64,000 bases of DNA from an uncultured Prevotella sp. (GCA_900770395.1 CAAGKM010000004.1:62001-126000), one strand, 5' to 3'; shown: positions 25,027 to 34,746, counted from the first letter of the stretch. Made by a program: numbers and translations. Notes: a model not told the origin generated them from the sequence alone.

Positions 25027-26112
25027 TTATTTTATCACAATGGTGCTCACGGGCTGCTGCCCAACCTCATCGAGAGCCATAGCCCTATACTTCACCTTTG
25101 CAAAATTGATTGCCTTGAGGTCTATGCACCGTATCATGCTGTTGTACATGGTGCGGTAGTAAATCACTTTGTTGGTCAGGTCTGACACCGATGTCCATTG
25201 AGTGGCGCTTGGAATGTCTGACGGAACCTTTCCGTCCTTAAACTCTATGCCTACGGGAATATCAAAGTTGTTGAGTATCTGGAATGCCTGCAGCACGGTT
25301 TTCAGTGCTGTTGGCTGCTTGGGGGCAGATGTCTGATAAAAGGCGGCGCGCACAAACCGCGATGGAGGAGTGACATCGCCTGGAATGCCGAGGAATCCCG
25401 TACCTGCGCCAAACGGAGACAACGTGACTCCTTCCATGGTTTTGCTGTCGGCTGCTCCGGGATAGAGGTTCACATAATTATTAAGATTGGTGACATGCCA
25501 CTCAAATCCTGGCGAGTTGGTGAGCACACCTATCTTATTTTCATAAAACTCAGGCTTTCCGCCAATAATCTCCACTACAACCTGCCGTCCGCTGCCGTCG
25601 GCTATGCGCCAATGCACAGTGGAGCCGCGTGAATCGGCAAAAGTGACATGCACTTGCCTTATTGCAGCCACAGCCTCGTCAACAGTCTTGAAGCTTGACA
25701 GCAGCCACGGCACCAGCTGCAAGTCGGAAATAGTAGATTCACTGTGTGCTGAGTCATATTGCTCATATTCGCCGTAATTTGGAAAATAAAACAAACCGGC
25801 GGAAAGTCCCGCCTCGTTAATGCCTTCTGACACATAATCAGCCTTCTCCACAGCCAGGCCCACATATCCGTAGCGTGCCTCAAAGCGCATGCCTGCCTTT
25901 GTGCCGTTAAGCAGCCAAGAGGTTTGCACGTGACCGTGCGGAACCACCACATAGCAGCTGTTCAAATCGCTGCCTCCCCATTCTATTGTGCGTGCCAAAA
26001 TGTTTGCTCCGTCACCTGATTTCAGTGTGATGCCGGTACATGCCAAGGCTTTCCCTGCCATACAGACAAAGACTGCCGCAATAATAAAAATCTTATTCAT
26101 ACGTTTCTTCAT
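25027..26112 (-). CDS. Linear amide C-N hydrolase (choloylglycine hydrolase family)
   Basis: 361 residues. The signal peptide ends KALA, leaving Cys25 as the new N-terminus. CTGITL is the Ntn-nucleophile start typical of penicillin V acylases and bile-salt hydrolases, and NEAGLSAGLFYF and the NSPGFEWHVTNLNNY block are family hallmarks. Exported to the periplasm or surface, it cleaves an N-acyl or conjugated amide. Bile-salt versus penicillin-V or N-acyl substrate cannot be settled from sequence alone. A -7 element TATTTTTG lies at 26145-26152. Confidence 0.88.
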   Translation of the reverse strand: MKKRMNKIFIIAAVFVCMAGKALACTGITLKSGDGANILARTIEWGGSDLNSCYVVVPHGHVQTSWLLNGTKAGMRFEARYGYVGLAVEKADYVSEGINEAGLSAGLFYFPNYGEYEQYDSAHSESTISDLQLVPWLLSSFKTVDEAVAAIRQVHVTFADSRGSTVHWRIADGSGRQVVVEIIGGKPEFYENKIGVLTNSPGFEWHVTNLNNYVNLYPGAADSKTMEGVTLSPFGAGTGFLGIPGDVTPPSRFVRAAFYQTSAPKQPTALKTVLQAFQILNNFDIPVGIEFKDGKVPSDIPSATQWTSVSDLTNKVIYYRTMYNSMIRCIDLKAINFAKVKYRAMALDEVGQQPVSTIVIK

Positions 26113-26144
26113 AGCTAATTGTTTTTATAAATTTCATCCGGCTG

Positions 26145-26152
26145 CAAAAATA
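26145..26152 (-). promoter_or_regulatory. -7 element TATTTTTG for the amide hydrolase
   Basis: Minus-strand TAnnTTTG match, about 33 nt upstream of the ATG at 26112. Confidence 0.55.
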
Positions 26153-26336
26153 CACATTATTTATTATATGTCAGCAATAAATAGACATTTTTTGTTGATA
26201 ATTACATAAAATTTGCTATACCACTCCTGGCAGTCTTCTCTTTTTTGTTGAAACCGCAGGAAAAACCGCAGGATTGTTTGGATATATGGAAAAAATGATG
26301 TATCTTTGCCGGGAGAAAATAAATTACAGAGTGATT

Positions 26337-27147
26337 ATGGAAGAGACAGCCGTCAGACAAAAGCCCCGCCGCATTCCCTACGGCATGATGAACTTCGTGG
26401 CAATCCGCGAGGACAACTGTTACTATGTGGATAAGACCAGGTTTATAGAGAAAGTGGAGGAAGCCAACAAGTTCTTCTTCTTCATCCGTCCCCGCCGTTT
26501 CGGCAAGAGTCTCACCATGTCGATGCTGCACCATTATTATGACATCAATCAGACTGACAAGTTTGAACGGCTGTATGGCGACCTGTACATTGGCAAGAAT
26601 CCCACGCCCAACCACAATAAGTATCTTGTGATTTATCTCAACTTTGCCGTGATAGATGCAGAGTTGGGCAACTACCGCGGCTCGATGGATGCGCATTGCA
26701 ATACAGCATTCAATTATTTTTGTTATGTTTACAGGCAGTATCTTCCTGAGGGCATCAAGGAGGAGATGAACAAGAAGGACGGGTGTGTGAAGCAGCTTGA
26801 CTATCTGTATAGCGAGGCTCAGAAGACCAATGCAAGGATATACCTCTTCATTGACGAGTACGACCACTTCACCAACAACATTCTCTCTGATGCATCACGT
26901 CTTGATGAATACAAAAGGGAAACGCATGGTACAGGCTATCTGCGCACTTTTTTCGACACTATCAAGGCAGGAACATATTCTTCCATAGAGCGGGTATTCG
27001 TTACTGGCGTAAGCCCTGTGACAGTCGCAGGTGTGCCGCTATGCCGACACTGTCACCGTTGGCGAGAGCATCGGACAGACCACTCTCCACAAGGTGTATG
27101 TGGTCTATCGCGGCGTAGAGATGGCGGTATGTGACGAGATTTTTTAA
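26337..27147 (+). pseudogene. AAA-ATPase-like / PDDEXK_9 gene with internal deletion
   Basis: The start at 26337 follows a TATCTTTG element (26300-26307). The N-terminal half is a normal AAA-ATPase-like domain: YYVDKTRFIEKVEE, FIRPRRFGKSLTMSML (Walker A variant) and YLFIDEYDHF (Walker B). After VTGVSPVTV the frame runs into unrelated residues. In another frame, YADTVTVGESIGQTTLHKVY continues to VYRGVEMAVCDEIF and TAA at 27147, which is the expected C-terminus of the PDDEXK nuclease-like domain. Several hundred base pairs, including most of the nuclease domain, are missing, so the gene is inactivated. Confidence 0.75.
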
Positions 27148-27211
27148 CTTCTTGAATCATACTGGCAGATGAATATGGGGCAATATAATTAATGGTATAT
27201 CACAAAAAAAT

Positions 27212-27430
27212 ATGAAAAAGTCAGAATTATTTTATAGCATTGTTGTTTGTTTTACATTATTCTTGTCAAAGGATTTTTTTGCAAGCAGTTGGTTTAATGA
27301 CTTTTATGTCACGCATCGTTTTTGGATGCCTGTAATATTAAGTGCATTGGTAACATTACTTGTTGCCTGTGTTTTGTTGTTGATAAAGTGTGTCGTAAAA
27401 CTGCGAAAATATAATAAACAGGAGGGATGA
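27212..27430 (+). CDS. Small two-helix membrane protein
   Basis: 72 residues with two predicted transmembrane helices (about 8-24 and 38-60) and a basic tail (KLRKYNKQEG). Unrecognised. It lies between two AAA-type genes in an accessory-looking stretch. Confidence 0.5.
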   Translation: MKKSELFYSIVVCFTLFLSKDFFASSWFNDFYVTHRFWMPVILSALVTLLVACVLLLIKCVVKLRKYNKQEG

Positions 27431-27765
27431 TTATGGTAGAGAAAGAGCTGTAACCGTAATCTTCTGTTCATTACGGCTATGGTGTTATGCGTGCTGGCTC
27501 AAAGTTCTTTCAATTATTTATTCGTTATCTCCATATATCGCTCTTTCCCAATAGAAAATCGTAAAGACCAACCTGCATGATGCCATTTTCATTATAACTG
27601 GAACTGTATCTGTTATCGGCAATGCCAGCTGTTCCAGATAATATTTACGTTCAAAAATATAGCTTTGCAATATATTTTCGTGTCATGACACATGATTTGT
27701 GTGGCAAAAGTACTGTTTTTTATTTAAAACGCCAAGAAATTTCTTCTTTTTTGCGTAAAGGAAAC
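27431..27765. other. Intergenic stretch without a supported gene
   Basis: Short open frames on both strands, such as a hydrophobic run near 27465-27560, have no start or promoter. Probably decayed coding sequence; nothing further can be supported. Confidence 0.4.
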
Positions 27766-27768
27766 AGA

Positions 27769-27848
27769 AAATTTGGTGGAAATGGACAAAAACGCATGAA
27801 AAAATTTGGTGGAAATCGGCAAAATAGCGAAAAAAATTTGGTGGAAAT
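27769..27848 (+). repeat. Three direct repeats AAATTTGGTGGAAAT
   Basis: The core ATTTGGTGGA starts at 27771, 27804 and 27836, spaced 33 and 32 nt, about three helical turns. The array ends 13 nt before the -7 element TACTTTTG (27861-27868) of the DUF4143 ATPase, so it occupies the position of an operator or activator array. Confidence 0.8.
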
Positions 27849-27860
27849 ATATTTTTTTAC

Positions 27861-27868
27861 TACTTTTG
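27861..27868 (+). promoter_or_regulatory. -7 element TACTTTTG for the DUF4143 ATPase
   Basis: TAnnTTTG match 20 nt upstream of the ATG at 27888. Confidence 0.65.
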
Positions 27869-27887
27869 CACTAAAAATCAAGCGATT

Positions 27888-29234
27888 ATGGCAGAAGAGA
27901 CAATAATTTTCAAAAGAAAGGCATACAACCGCATGCTTCAGTGGAAAAAAGAGCGTGCGGGAGCAACCGCTTTGCTCATTCAGGGAGCACGGCGTATAGG
28001 CAAGTCTACGCTTGTGGAAGAATTTGCAAAGAATGAGTATAAATCATATTTGCTGATAGATTTTTCTGTTGCTCCAGCCGAGGTTTTTGAATTGTTCAAT
28101 GACATATCCGACCTTAATTATATATTTTTTAGATTGCAGCTGATATATAAAATACAGCTTTATGAGCGCGAATCGGTAGTTATCTTTGACGAGGTGCAGA
28201 AATGCCCGTTGGCGAGACAGGCTATAAAGCATCTTGTGAAAGACCACAGGTATGACTACATAGAGACGGGCTCACTGATTTCTGTGCGCAAAAGCAGCGT
28301 GGATATAGTTATCCCCAGCGAGGAAACAAAGATAGACATGTTTCCCATGGACTATGAGGAATTTATGTGGGCGCTTGGCGATACAGTCACCATACCGTTG
28401 CTTCATACGGCATTTGACAAGCGGATGGCGCTTGGCGACAGTATTCACCGCCGCATGATGCGTGACTTCCGCCTGTATATGCTTATTGGCGGTATGCCTC
28501 AGGCTGTGGCTGAATATATTAAGACCAACAATATGGAGACTGTGGATATGGTGAAGCGCGACATCATCGCCCTTTATGAGGAAGACTTCAATAAGATAGA
28601 CGATACGGAAAGAGCATCAGCCATGTTCGACGCCATACCTGCACTGTTGAGCAAAAACAGTTTGCGCTATAAAGTGTCATCGGCAATTCCCGGAGAAAAA
28701 CCGGGAAGAGTGGAATCCATTATAAAGATGATGGAAAATTCAATGACTGTCAATGTAGCTTATCACGCCAATGACCCTAATGCGGGTTTGGCGCTTACCC
28801 GTGACAATGAATATTTTAAAATGTATGTTGGCGACACGGGGCTTTTCATAACCCTTGCATTCAAAGATAAGGATTTCACCGATAATGTTATATATAACAA
28901 ACTTTTAAACGATAAGCTCAGCACAAATCTCGGTTATGTGTATGAAAATGTTATCGCCCAGATTCTCCGTGCCACGGGTAAGAAGTTGTATTATCACACA
29001 ATTCCCTACGGTGACGGTAAGAAACACTATGAGGTGGATTTCGTGATTGCCGACGGGCATAAGGTATCACCCGTAGAGGTTAAGTCGTCGGGATATAAAA
29101 CTCATGCGTCGCTCGATGAATTCTGCCGGAAATACTCCGACAGGATACAAAGCAAATATCTTGTTTACACCAAGGACCTTAACCGCATTGGTGATGTCAA
29201 CTACATACCTGTTTACATGGCAATATTTTTATAG
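27888..29234 (+). CDS. ATP-binding protein, AAA_14 plus DUF4143
   Basis: 448 residues. Walker A is IQGARRIGKSTLVEEFA (about 31-47) and Walker B is VVIFDEVQKCP (about 96-106), with ETGSLIS as sensor I. The C-terminal DUF4143 domain carries PVEVKSSGYKTHASLDEF and YEVDFVIADG, the D-x-E-V-K pattern of a PD-(D/E)XK-like nuclease fold. These proteins are numerous in Bacteroidales accessory regions and their role is unknown, possibly DNA processing or nucleic-acid defence. Expression is probably controlled through the triple repeat upstream. Confidence 0.88.
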   Translation: MAEETIIFKRKAYNRMLQWKKERAGATALLIQGARRIGKSTLVEEFAKNEYKSYLLIDFSVAPAEVFELFNDISDLNYIFFRLQLIYKIQLYERESVVIFDEVQKCPLARQAIKHLVKDHRYDYIETGSLISVRKSSVDIVIPSEETKIDMFPMDYEEFMWALGDTVTIPLLHTAFDKRMALGDSIHRRMMRDFRLYMLIGGMPQAVAEYIKTNNMETVDMVKRDIIALYEEDFNKIDDTERASAMFDAIPALLSKNSLRYKVSSAIPGEKPGRVESIIKMMENSMTVNVAYHANDPNAGLALTRDNEYFKMYVGDTGLFITLAFKDKDFTDNVIYNKLLNDKLSTNLGYVYENVIAQILRATGKKLYYHTIPYGDGKKHYEVDFVIADGHKVSPVEVKSSGYKTHASLDEFCRKYSDRIQSKYLVYTKDLNRIGDVNYIPVYMAIFL

Positions 29235-29480
29235 CCTTAGCGACAGGTACAAATATTTTTATTTAAAATGCCAAAAAAATCTCCCTTTTTTGCGTATTCC
29301 CCAATATTTTTATTGTGCTTAAAATATGTTGCCGTGTCATGCGTCTTTATATAGAGAGTAGCTCTTAGACAACAATGTAAAATACGGATTAAAGATAAAG
29401 AAGATATGAAAATGAGACGTGTGACGCTTTTTGTAATTCCCCAACGTTAAAAATCGTAAAACGAGCTGTAGTATCAGGAT
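29235..29480. other. AT-rich intergenic region
   Basis: No coding region, hairpin or repeat that I can support before the structured RNA region starts at about 29488. Confidence 0.4.
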
Positions 29481-29502
29481 TATTATGTAATTTTGTACCA
29501 AA

Positions 29503-29736
29503 ATTAATATAAAATGACATGCGTATGATATAAAAACAAAGTTAAAGACATATAGAAAATTGAAGCGTTAGCTTATATTCTGGTTTCGGAAAAATCGCCA
29601 ATTTAGAAGAAGCACCAGGAGTAAAAGTGAAGACGCTCACGCCTTGGCGTGGGCTTTTACTCGTATATGGTGCAATGGTGTTTGGCGATACCTCCGAAAC
29701 GTAGACTGAGTTAAAAGGTCCACGTTTCTTTTTTTG
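29503..29736 (+). ncRNA. Candidate 6S-like RNA
   Basis: A long interrupted hairpin is visible: GTTTCGGA (29583-29590) with TCCGAAAC (29693-29700), then ATCGCCAA (29594-29601) with TTGGCGAT (29682-29689), then a large internal loop, then CACC/GGTG, GTAAAAG (29621-29627) with CTTTTAC (29654-29660), and a terminal CACGCC-TT-GGCGTG hairpin. A closing stem, central bubble and terminal stem resemble 6S RNA, which mimics an open promoter. A TAATTTTG element at 29488-29495 could start it, and an intrinsic terminator ends it at about 29736. The structure is seen; identity as 6S (for example Rfam 6S-Flavo) is a guess. Confidence 0.5.
29696..29736 (+). terminator. Intrinsic terminator of the structured RNA
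   Basis: GAAACGTAGAC (29696-29706) pairs with GTCCACGTTTC (29718-29728) with one mismatch, followed by a run of T. Confidence 0.75.
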
Positions 29737-29813
29737 TCTGTTTTCAAGCCATCTTTGGACTTTACAAAGTGATTATAAAAATGAATAACAAACAATAAAA
29801 ACCATTAGCACAA

Positions 29814-30497
29814 ATGAAAAAGACGAATTTCACCAAGTGTATATTTGCTATAGTTATGGCAGGTACATTTACCACAGTTTCTGCACAAATCACAAAGGAG
29901 CAGCAAAAGGAAAGAAAAGAAATCTACAAGGCGTCAAAGTCGGAATTGAATGACAAAGCCAGCAAGGCAGCACGCAAAGAGGCGAAAAAACTAAAGAAAG
30001 AAGGATGGCAGACTGCTCCAGGTGCATTGCCGCTGGAAAAACAATTAGACAAGTCGTATCTGATGCAGATGGAATATGATGCAGACATGTACCCCAAGTA
30101 TCTTATGGGCGAGGCAATGAGTATAGGTGAGAACTATGATGCCGCAAAGATGCAGGCACTTGAACTTGCCAAGCAAAACCTTGCAGGACAGATACAGACG
30201 GAGGTGACTGCATTAATCGAAAATACTGTCAGCAACAAACAGTTGGCAGCAGAAGAAGCTGCATCGGTGACACAAAGTATCTTGGCAGGGAAAAATCTTA
30301 TAAGCCAGAGCATCGGCAGAGTGATTACCGTGATGGAGGTCTACCGCACAAAAGCAAACAAAAACAAGGAGGTGCTGGTACGTATAGCTTATAATGGTGA
30401 GATGGCAAAGGCTGCCGCAAAGAAAGCAGTGCGTGAGGATCTTGAAAAACGCGGTGATGACCTGCACAAGAAACTCGATGAGTTGCTTGGTTGGTGA
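29814..30497 (+). CDS. Exported LPP20-like protein
   Basis: 227 residues with a signal peptide (about 1-25, ending VSAQ). A Lys/Glu-rich helical segment (about 26-65) is followed by a domain with AMSIGENYDAAKMQALELAKQNLAG, the helix typical of LPP20/FlgP-type lipoproteins, and a strand VLVRIAYNG. It is the first gene of a run of six same-strand genes for exported proteins (gaps 21, 3, 103, 9 and 11 nt). Function unknown. Confidence 0.75.
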   Translation: MKKTNFTKCIFAIVMAGTFTTVSAQITKEQQKERKEIYKASKSELNDKASKAARKEAKKLKKEGWQTAPGALPLEKQLDKSYLMQMEYDADMYPKYLMGEAMSIGENYDAAKMQALELAKQNLAGQIQTEVTALIENTVSNKQLAAEEAASVTQSILAGKNLISQSIGRVITVMEVYRTKANKNKEVLVRIAYNGEMAKAAAKKAVREDLEKRGDDLHKKLDELLGW

Positions 30498-30518
30498 CAC
30501 ATTATATAATATATAGGT

Positions 30519-31388
30519 ATGAAACAGGCATTGGTGCTTATTCTGTTGCTGATAATCTCACTCCCGGTCTTATCTCAGAAGATTAAGACTGTGGAGGGAG
30601 AATATACCTATCATGCGCCGGAGAATGTCACTCTTGAAGAAGCCAAGCGTACTGCGCTCGACCGTGCTAAGATACAGGCTCTTGCCGATGTATTCGGTAC
30701 TATTGTCTCGCAAACCAACACCACACGTATGGAGAACCGCAACGGCAGTTCTGATGTTGATTTCCTGTCTATAGGTGGTAGCGAAGTAAAAGGTGAATGG
30801 ATTGAGACTGTTGACGAACCGCAATACAACATTTCATACGAACAGGGAATGCTTGTGGTTAAGGTCTCAGTGAGGGGCAAAGCACGTGAAATAGTCTCGG
30901 CACAGATAGACATAAAGGCAAAAGTGCTGCGCAACGGTACGGAGGATAAGTTTGAGAGTGACGAGTTCCGTAGCGGTGATGACCTTTACCTGTCATTTGT
31001 TTCTCCTGTTAGCGGTTATCTTGCAGTCTATCTTGTCGATGCAGAGAAGAAGGCATATTGCCTTCTGCCTTATCGCAGTCAAACGGACGGTATATATAAG
31101 GTAGAAGCTAATCGCCGTTATGTTTTTTTCAACATTAAGGAGGCTTCGCAGCAAGAACTCCCATATGTTGACGAATATGTAATGACCTGTTCCCGTTCAT
31201 CAGAATATAACCAGATGTATGTGATATTCTCTCCACAGCCTTTTACCAAGGCGGCAGACAATGCTTCGGAAGAGACTTTGCCTAGAGAGTTGAATTTTGA
31301 GGATTTCCATAAGTGGCTGGTAAAATACAGAAAGATTGACGCAAATATGATGTTAGAAAAGAAGCTTATTAAAATTTATAAAAACTAA
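30519..31388 (+). CDS. Exported LPP20-like/DUF4384 protein
   Basis: 289 residues with signal peptide (about 1-19). Residues 30-130 resemble LPP20/FlgT-N domains (TLEEAKRTALDRAKIQALAD). Residues 145-230 match DUF4384: DLYLSFVSPVSGYLAVYLVD followed by CLLPY and RYVFF. DUF4384 is often fused or linked to caspase-like domains in bacteria, which fits the caspase gene two genes downstream. It starts 21 nt after the preceding gene and ends 3 nt before the next. Confidence 0.78.
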   Translation: MKQALVLILLLIISLPVLSQKIKTVEGEYTYHAPENVTLEEAKRTALDRAKIQALADVFGTIVSQTNTTRMENRNGSSDVDFLSIGGSEVKGEWIETVDEPQYNISYEQGMLVVKVSVRGKAREIVSAQIDIKAKVLRNGTEDKFESDEFRSGDDLYLSFVSPVSGYLAVYLVDAEKKAYCLLPYRSQTDGIYKVEANRRYVFFNIKEASQQELPYVDEYVMTCSRSSEYNQMYVIFSPQPFTKAADNASEETLPRELNFEDFHKWLVKYRKIDANMMLEKKLIKIYKN

Positions 31389-31391
31389 AAA

Positions 31392-32357
31392 ATGAATTTA
31401 CGAGATTATTATCGTTCTTTATCATCCGAAAACAGGGTTCATTTTTGGACGATAGCAACAAGTTGCATTGTTACTGTTATAACATTCTGGATTGGTATCT
31501 CTATCCAATACATAGTTTACAACCAGAATTTGGATAATAGCAAGAAACTGTCACATTATCAAATTGTAGATAGAATGTATCCTCTTTACATCACGCAATT
31601 TGACTCTTGCCAAAGCATTATGCCATTATTGCGTAAAGGAATGCAGTCAGAGAAATCCAGTGAAGCTATAGCTGGTGTTATTGACAATAATGTTAACGAG
31701 TTTATGCAATGTGGAAGGACATCTGCCAGAATATTGGGAGAAAACAAATATTTCTTCAATAAAGAAAGAGGAACAGAAATTGACGAAAACAATAGCTATA
31801 TTCTGCTGGGCTCAAAAATAATAGAATTGTCGCGCAGTGGCATAAAGAATAAAAAACAGTTGCAAGACAGTATAGAAAACTATATGGTGTCTCGTAATTT
31901 TATTTTACAGTGTGGCGGCATTAACGCAAATGTATCAAAACTGACACAACTTATAGCACAACTTATTCAAACGTGGGAAGGGAAGAGTACAGAGTCGTTA
32001 GTGTGTAAGACAATGGTTGCACCTCGCTTGATAAAAAATCTTATATTAATGGAGGAAGAGTTGAACAGTGAAACTGTAAGTAAAAATACATTATTTATGC
32101 AATGCGGTATTTCTTTAATCATAAGCATCATCATTGGGTTTGTGCTATTTTATTTCTTAGTGAGATTGACTTTCAGTAAATCTAATGTCGAATCACATCG
32201 CTCGACAAATGAAATAGAAAAAATGGCAACTACAGTTAAGAATCAAAGAAAGGAAATCTCGCGACTTGAATCTTGTCTTTTCTGCAAAGATCAGAGAATT
32301 GCGGATTTGAAAAAAGAGTTAGATAACAGACCGCCCGAATCGCCTGAGGCGGATTAA
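31392..32357 (+). CDS. Two-helix membrane protein with C-terminal coiled coil
   Basis: 321 residues. Transmembrane helices at about 18-42 and 230-254 enclose a periplasmic helical domain of about 185 residues. A cytoplasmic tail with a heptad pattern (VKNQRKEISRLESCLFCKDQ) forms a short coiled coil. No known family recognised. It could be the membrane anchor or signalling component linking the exported proteins of this operon to the cytoplasm. Confidence 0.7.
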   Translation: MNLRDYYRSLSSENRVHFWTIATSCIVTVITFWIGISIQYIVYNQNLDNSKKLSHYQIVDRMYPLYITQFDSCQSIMPLLRKGMQSEKSSEAIAGVIDNNVNEFMQCGRTSARILGENKYFFNKERGTEIDENNSYILLGSKIIELSRSGIKNKKQLQDSIENYMVSRNFILQCGGINANVSKLTQLIAQLIQTWEGKSTESLVCKTMVAPRLIKNLILMEEELNSETVSKNTLFMQCGISLIISIIIGFVLFYFLVRLTFSKSNVESHRSTNEIEKMATTVKNQRKEISRLESCLFCKDQRIADLKKELDNRPPESPEAD

Positions 32358-32460
32358 GTTCGCATTTGTAATTTAATGGTAATGATTATTAATATTCATG
32401 TTTCTTGAGTCCATTTTTGAATATGGACTCAAGAACATACAAGATTCAAATCAATTTGTT

Positions 32461-34737
32461 ATGAAACGAAAATTTACACTATTGTTTTTTTATATTTTAG
32501 GGACAGTTTATTGTGTTGCACAAGAATATACGAACTATTTATGTCCAATGCCCGAAAATGGGAAATACTATTATATAAATATTTTTGAAGAACGCGTTAC
32601 AGAAGCTATTTATGACTATAGTGACACATTTTTACCACCGTATACCCTTGTTAAGAAAAATGATAAATGTGGAATTATTGATAGCCAAGGAAAGGAAATT
32701 ATACAATGCGATAAATATGATGATTTATCTGCATTTGGAATATTCGGCAAGGATGCCTCTGATTTTTTGCCCAAAGACGCATATCGTAGTTTGCTTAGAT
32801 GTAAACGAGGAGGAAAATTTGGTATAATAGATATTGCTAATGGTCAACTAATTATACCGATTATATATGACTATATATATGAGTTCATGACATACGACGG
32901 CATTGTTCTATGTAAAAAAAACGGGAAATATGGTGGCGTGAACATTCGCACAGGGAAACAAACTATTCCTTTCGACTATGATAATCTTAGAGGATTTAGT
33001 GAGTATGGATACCAACCTTATAACCTTATCCAATGTTATAAAAAGTCATCAGGGGCAGGTTATATTGATACTAAAGGAAAGGTTATAATTCCTTTAGTAC
33101 ATGTAGAACAAATTTATGAGACGGAATTTAATAAAGATGGGTATACGATTCTGAAAAATAGATATGATGATTTCTGGTATTGTTATAATTCAAAAGGAAA
33201 GAAAGTTAAAATAGGGAGGTTTAATGACTCTGATATCGAGTTGTTTGGGGAACAAAGATTAATAATAAAGCGAAATGGGAAGTGGGGATTAATTAATTGT
33301 GAAAATGGTGATTTTGTAGTTCCTTGTATCTATGATGATATGATTCGGCTTAAGGACGGTCTTGGAGCAGTAATGCAAAAATCAAAAGGTAATGGCTGGG
33401 CTCTTATTTCTAAAGATGGAGAATTGTTAACAGATTTTATCCTATCTATAGTACCATTTATTAGATACTGGCATGAATCTGGCTTTCTTGTCGCAAGAAA
33501 TAAAGTAACAGGAAAATGGGGAGCCTTCAATGGGCAAGGAAAAATGATAATACCATTTGAATATGAAGATACGAGATTTCCAGAAGATAAAAAAGATGGC
33601 CATCTTTGCATTAAGATGAATGGCAAATGGGGAGTGTTAGACAGGAATAATAATGTGGTTATACCTGCTATGTATGATGACATAATGTTGCCTTATAAGG
33701 TAAAGGACAATGAAAATCTGATTGGTGTTAAGAAAGATGGGAAATGGGGATATCTTAATTATTCAAATTTGATGGTAGTACCGTTTTGTTATGAGTTGGC
33801 ACATGGTTCCTCTGATGGTTTGGGATATGCATATAACAATGATAAAGCTTATTATATAGACCATAATGGTAATCTTTTATATGTCAGTGAATTAGGTAGT
33901 AGAGAGCAGCTAATACATTATCAGTATCTCTCTTCCTTAGAGCCCTCTGATGTTGATAAAAATATACCCATAGGCAATATGGATAACAGGAATATTTATG
34001 TAGTTATTATTGCAAATGAAAAGTATACTGAGCAAGGTGTTTCACATGTTCAATTTGCGCAAAATGATGGCAAAATATTTAAAGATTATTGTATGCGAAC
34101 TCTCGGTGTGCCCATAAAAAACATTAAATTTATAGAGAATGCTACAATAAATCAAATGCGTTCTTCCATTAATTGGGCATGTGATATGGCCAATGCACTT
34201 GATAATGAGGCAAATGTGATTTTGTATTATTCCGGACATGGCGTACCTGATGAAAAGACTGGTAATGCATACCTTTTACCTTCTGATGGGATAGCGAATG
34301 ATTATAGAAGCGCTTATAGTTTGGATGAATTGTATTCACAGTTTGGGAACTTGCATACTAAAAAGACTGTGCTATTCCTTGATGCATGTTTCAGTGGAAC
34401 TACAAAAGAAGGCAAGATGATGTTGGCAGACTCAAGAGGTGTTGCAATCAAGTCGAAATCTGCACAGCCAAAAGGAAATATGATTGTATTGTCTGCTGCA
34501 CAGGGAGATGAAACAGCATTTCCATATAAAAAGAAGAAACATGGCATGTTTACTTATTTCTTATTAAAGAAGTTGCAAGAAACAAAAGGAGATGTGTCAT
34601 TGGGCGAACTAAGTTCATATATAAACAAAAATGTTTCAAGGAATTCTGTTATGGAAATGGGAAAGAAACAAACTCCATCTGTTAGTGCGTCTGTGTCTTT
34701 CCAAAACTCAGATTGGAAGAACTTGAAACTTAAATAG
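32461..34737 (+). CDS. Exported WG-repeat protein with C-terminal caspase-like peptidase
   Basis: 758 residues from the ATG at 32461, chosen because it gives a good signal peptide ending CVAQ. About residues 35-480 hold WG/KWG beta repeats (GKWGLINCENGDFVVPCIYDD and similar), usually protein-binding platforms. Residues about 510-745 are a peptidase C14 domain: VIIANEKY start, catalytic His in YYSGHG and catalytic Cys in LDACFSG, as in bacterial metacaspases. Both catalytic residues are intact. It is the likely effector of this operon, acting outside the cytoplasm. Substrate and activating signal unknown. Confidence 0.88.
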   Translation: MKRKFTLLFFYILGTVYCVAQEYTNYLCPMPENGKYYYINIFEERVTEAIYDYSDTFLPPYTLVKKNDKCGIIDSQGKEIIQCDKYDDLSAFGIFGKDASDFLPKDAYRSLLRCKRGGKFGIIDIANGQLIIPIIYDYIYEFMTYDGIVLCKKNGKYGGVNIRTGKQTIPFDYDNLRGFSEYGYQPYNLIQCYKKSSGAGYIDTKGKVIIPLVHVEQIYETEFNKDGYTILKNRYDDFWYCYNSKGKKVKIGRFNDSDIELFGEQRLIIKRNGKWGLINCENGDFVVPCIYDDMIRLKDGLGAVMQKSKGNGWALISKDGELLTDFILSIVPFIRYWHESGFLVARNKVTGKWGAFNGQGKMIIPFEYEDTRFPEDKKDGHLCIKMNGKWGVLDRNNNVVIPAMYDDIMLPYKVKDNENLIGVKKDGKWGYLNYSNLMVVPFCYELAHGSSDGLGYAYNNDKAYYIDHNGNLLYVSELGSREQLIHYQYLSSLEPSDVDKNIPIGNMDNRNIYVVIIANEKYTEQGVSHVQFAQNDGKIFKDYCMRTLGVPIKNIKFIENATINQMRSSINWACDMANALDNEANVILYYSGHGVPDEKTGNAYLLPSDGIANDYRSAYSLDELYSQFGNLHTKKTVLFLDACFSGTTKEGKMMLADSRGVAIKSKSAQPKGNMIVLSAAQGDETAFPYKKKKHGMFTYFLLKKLQETKGDVSLGELSSYINKNVSRNSVMEMGKKQTPSVSASVSFQNSDWKNLKLK

Positions 34738-34746
34738 ATTCATTGT

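Noticed and set aside
27769..27848. CRISPR-like array
   Set aside because: Only three short repeats, the spacers are AT-rich and promoter-proximal, and no cas gene is present.
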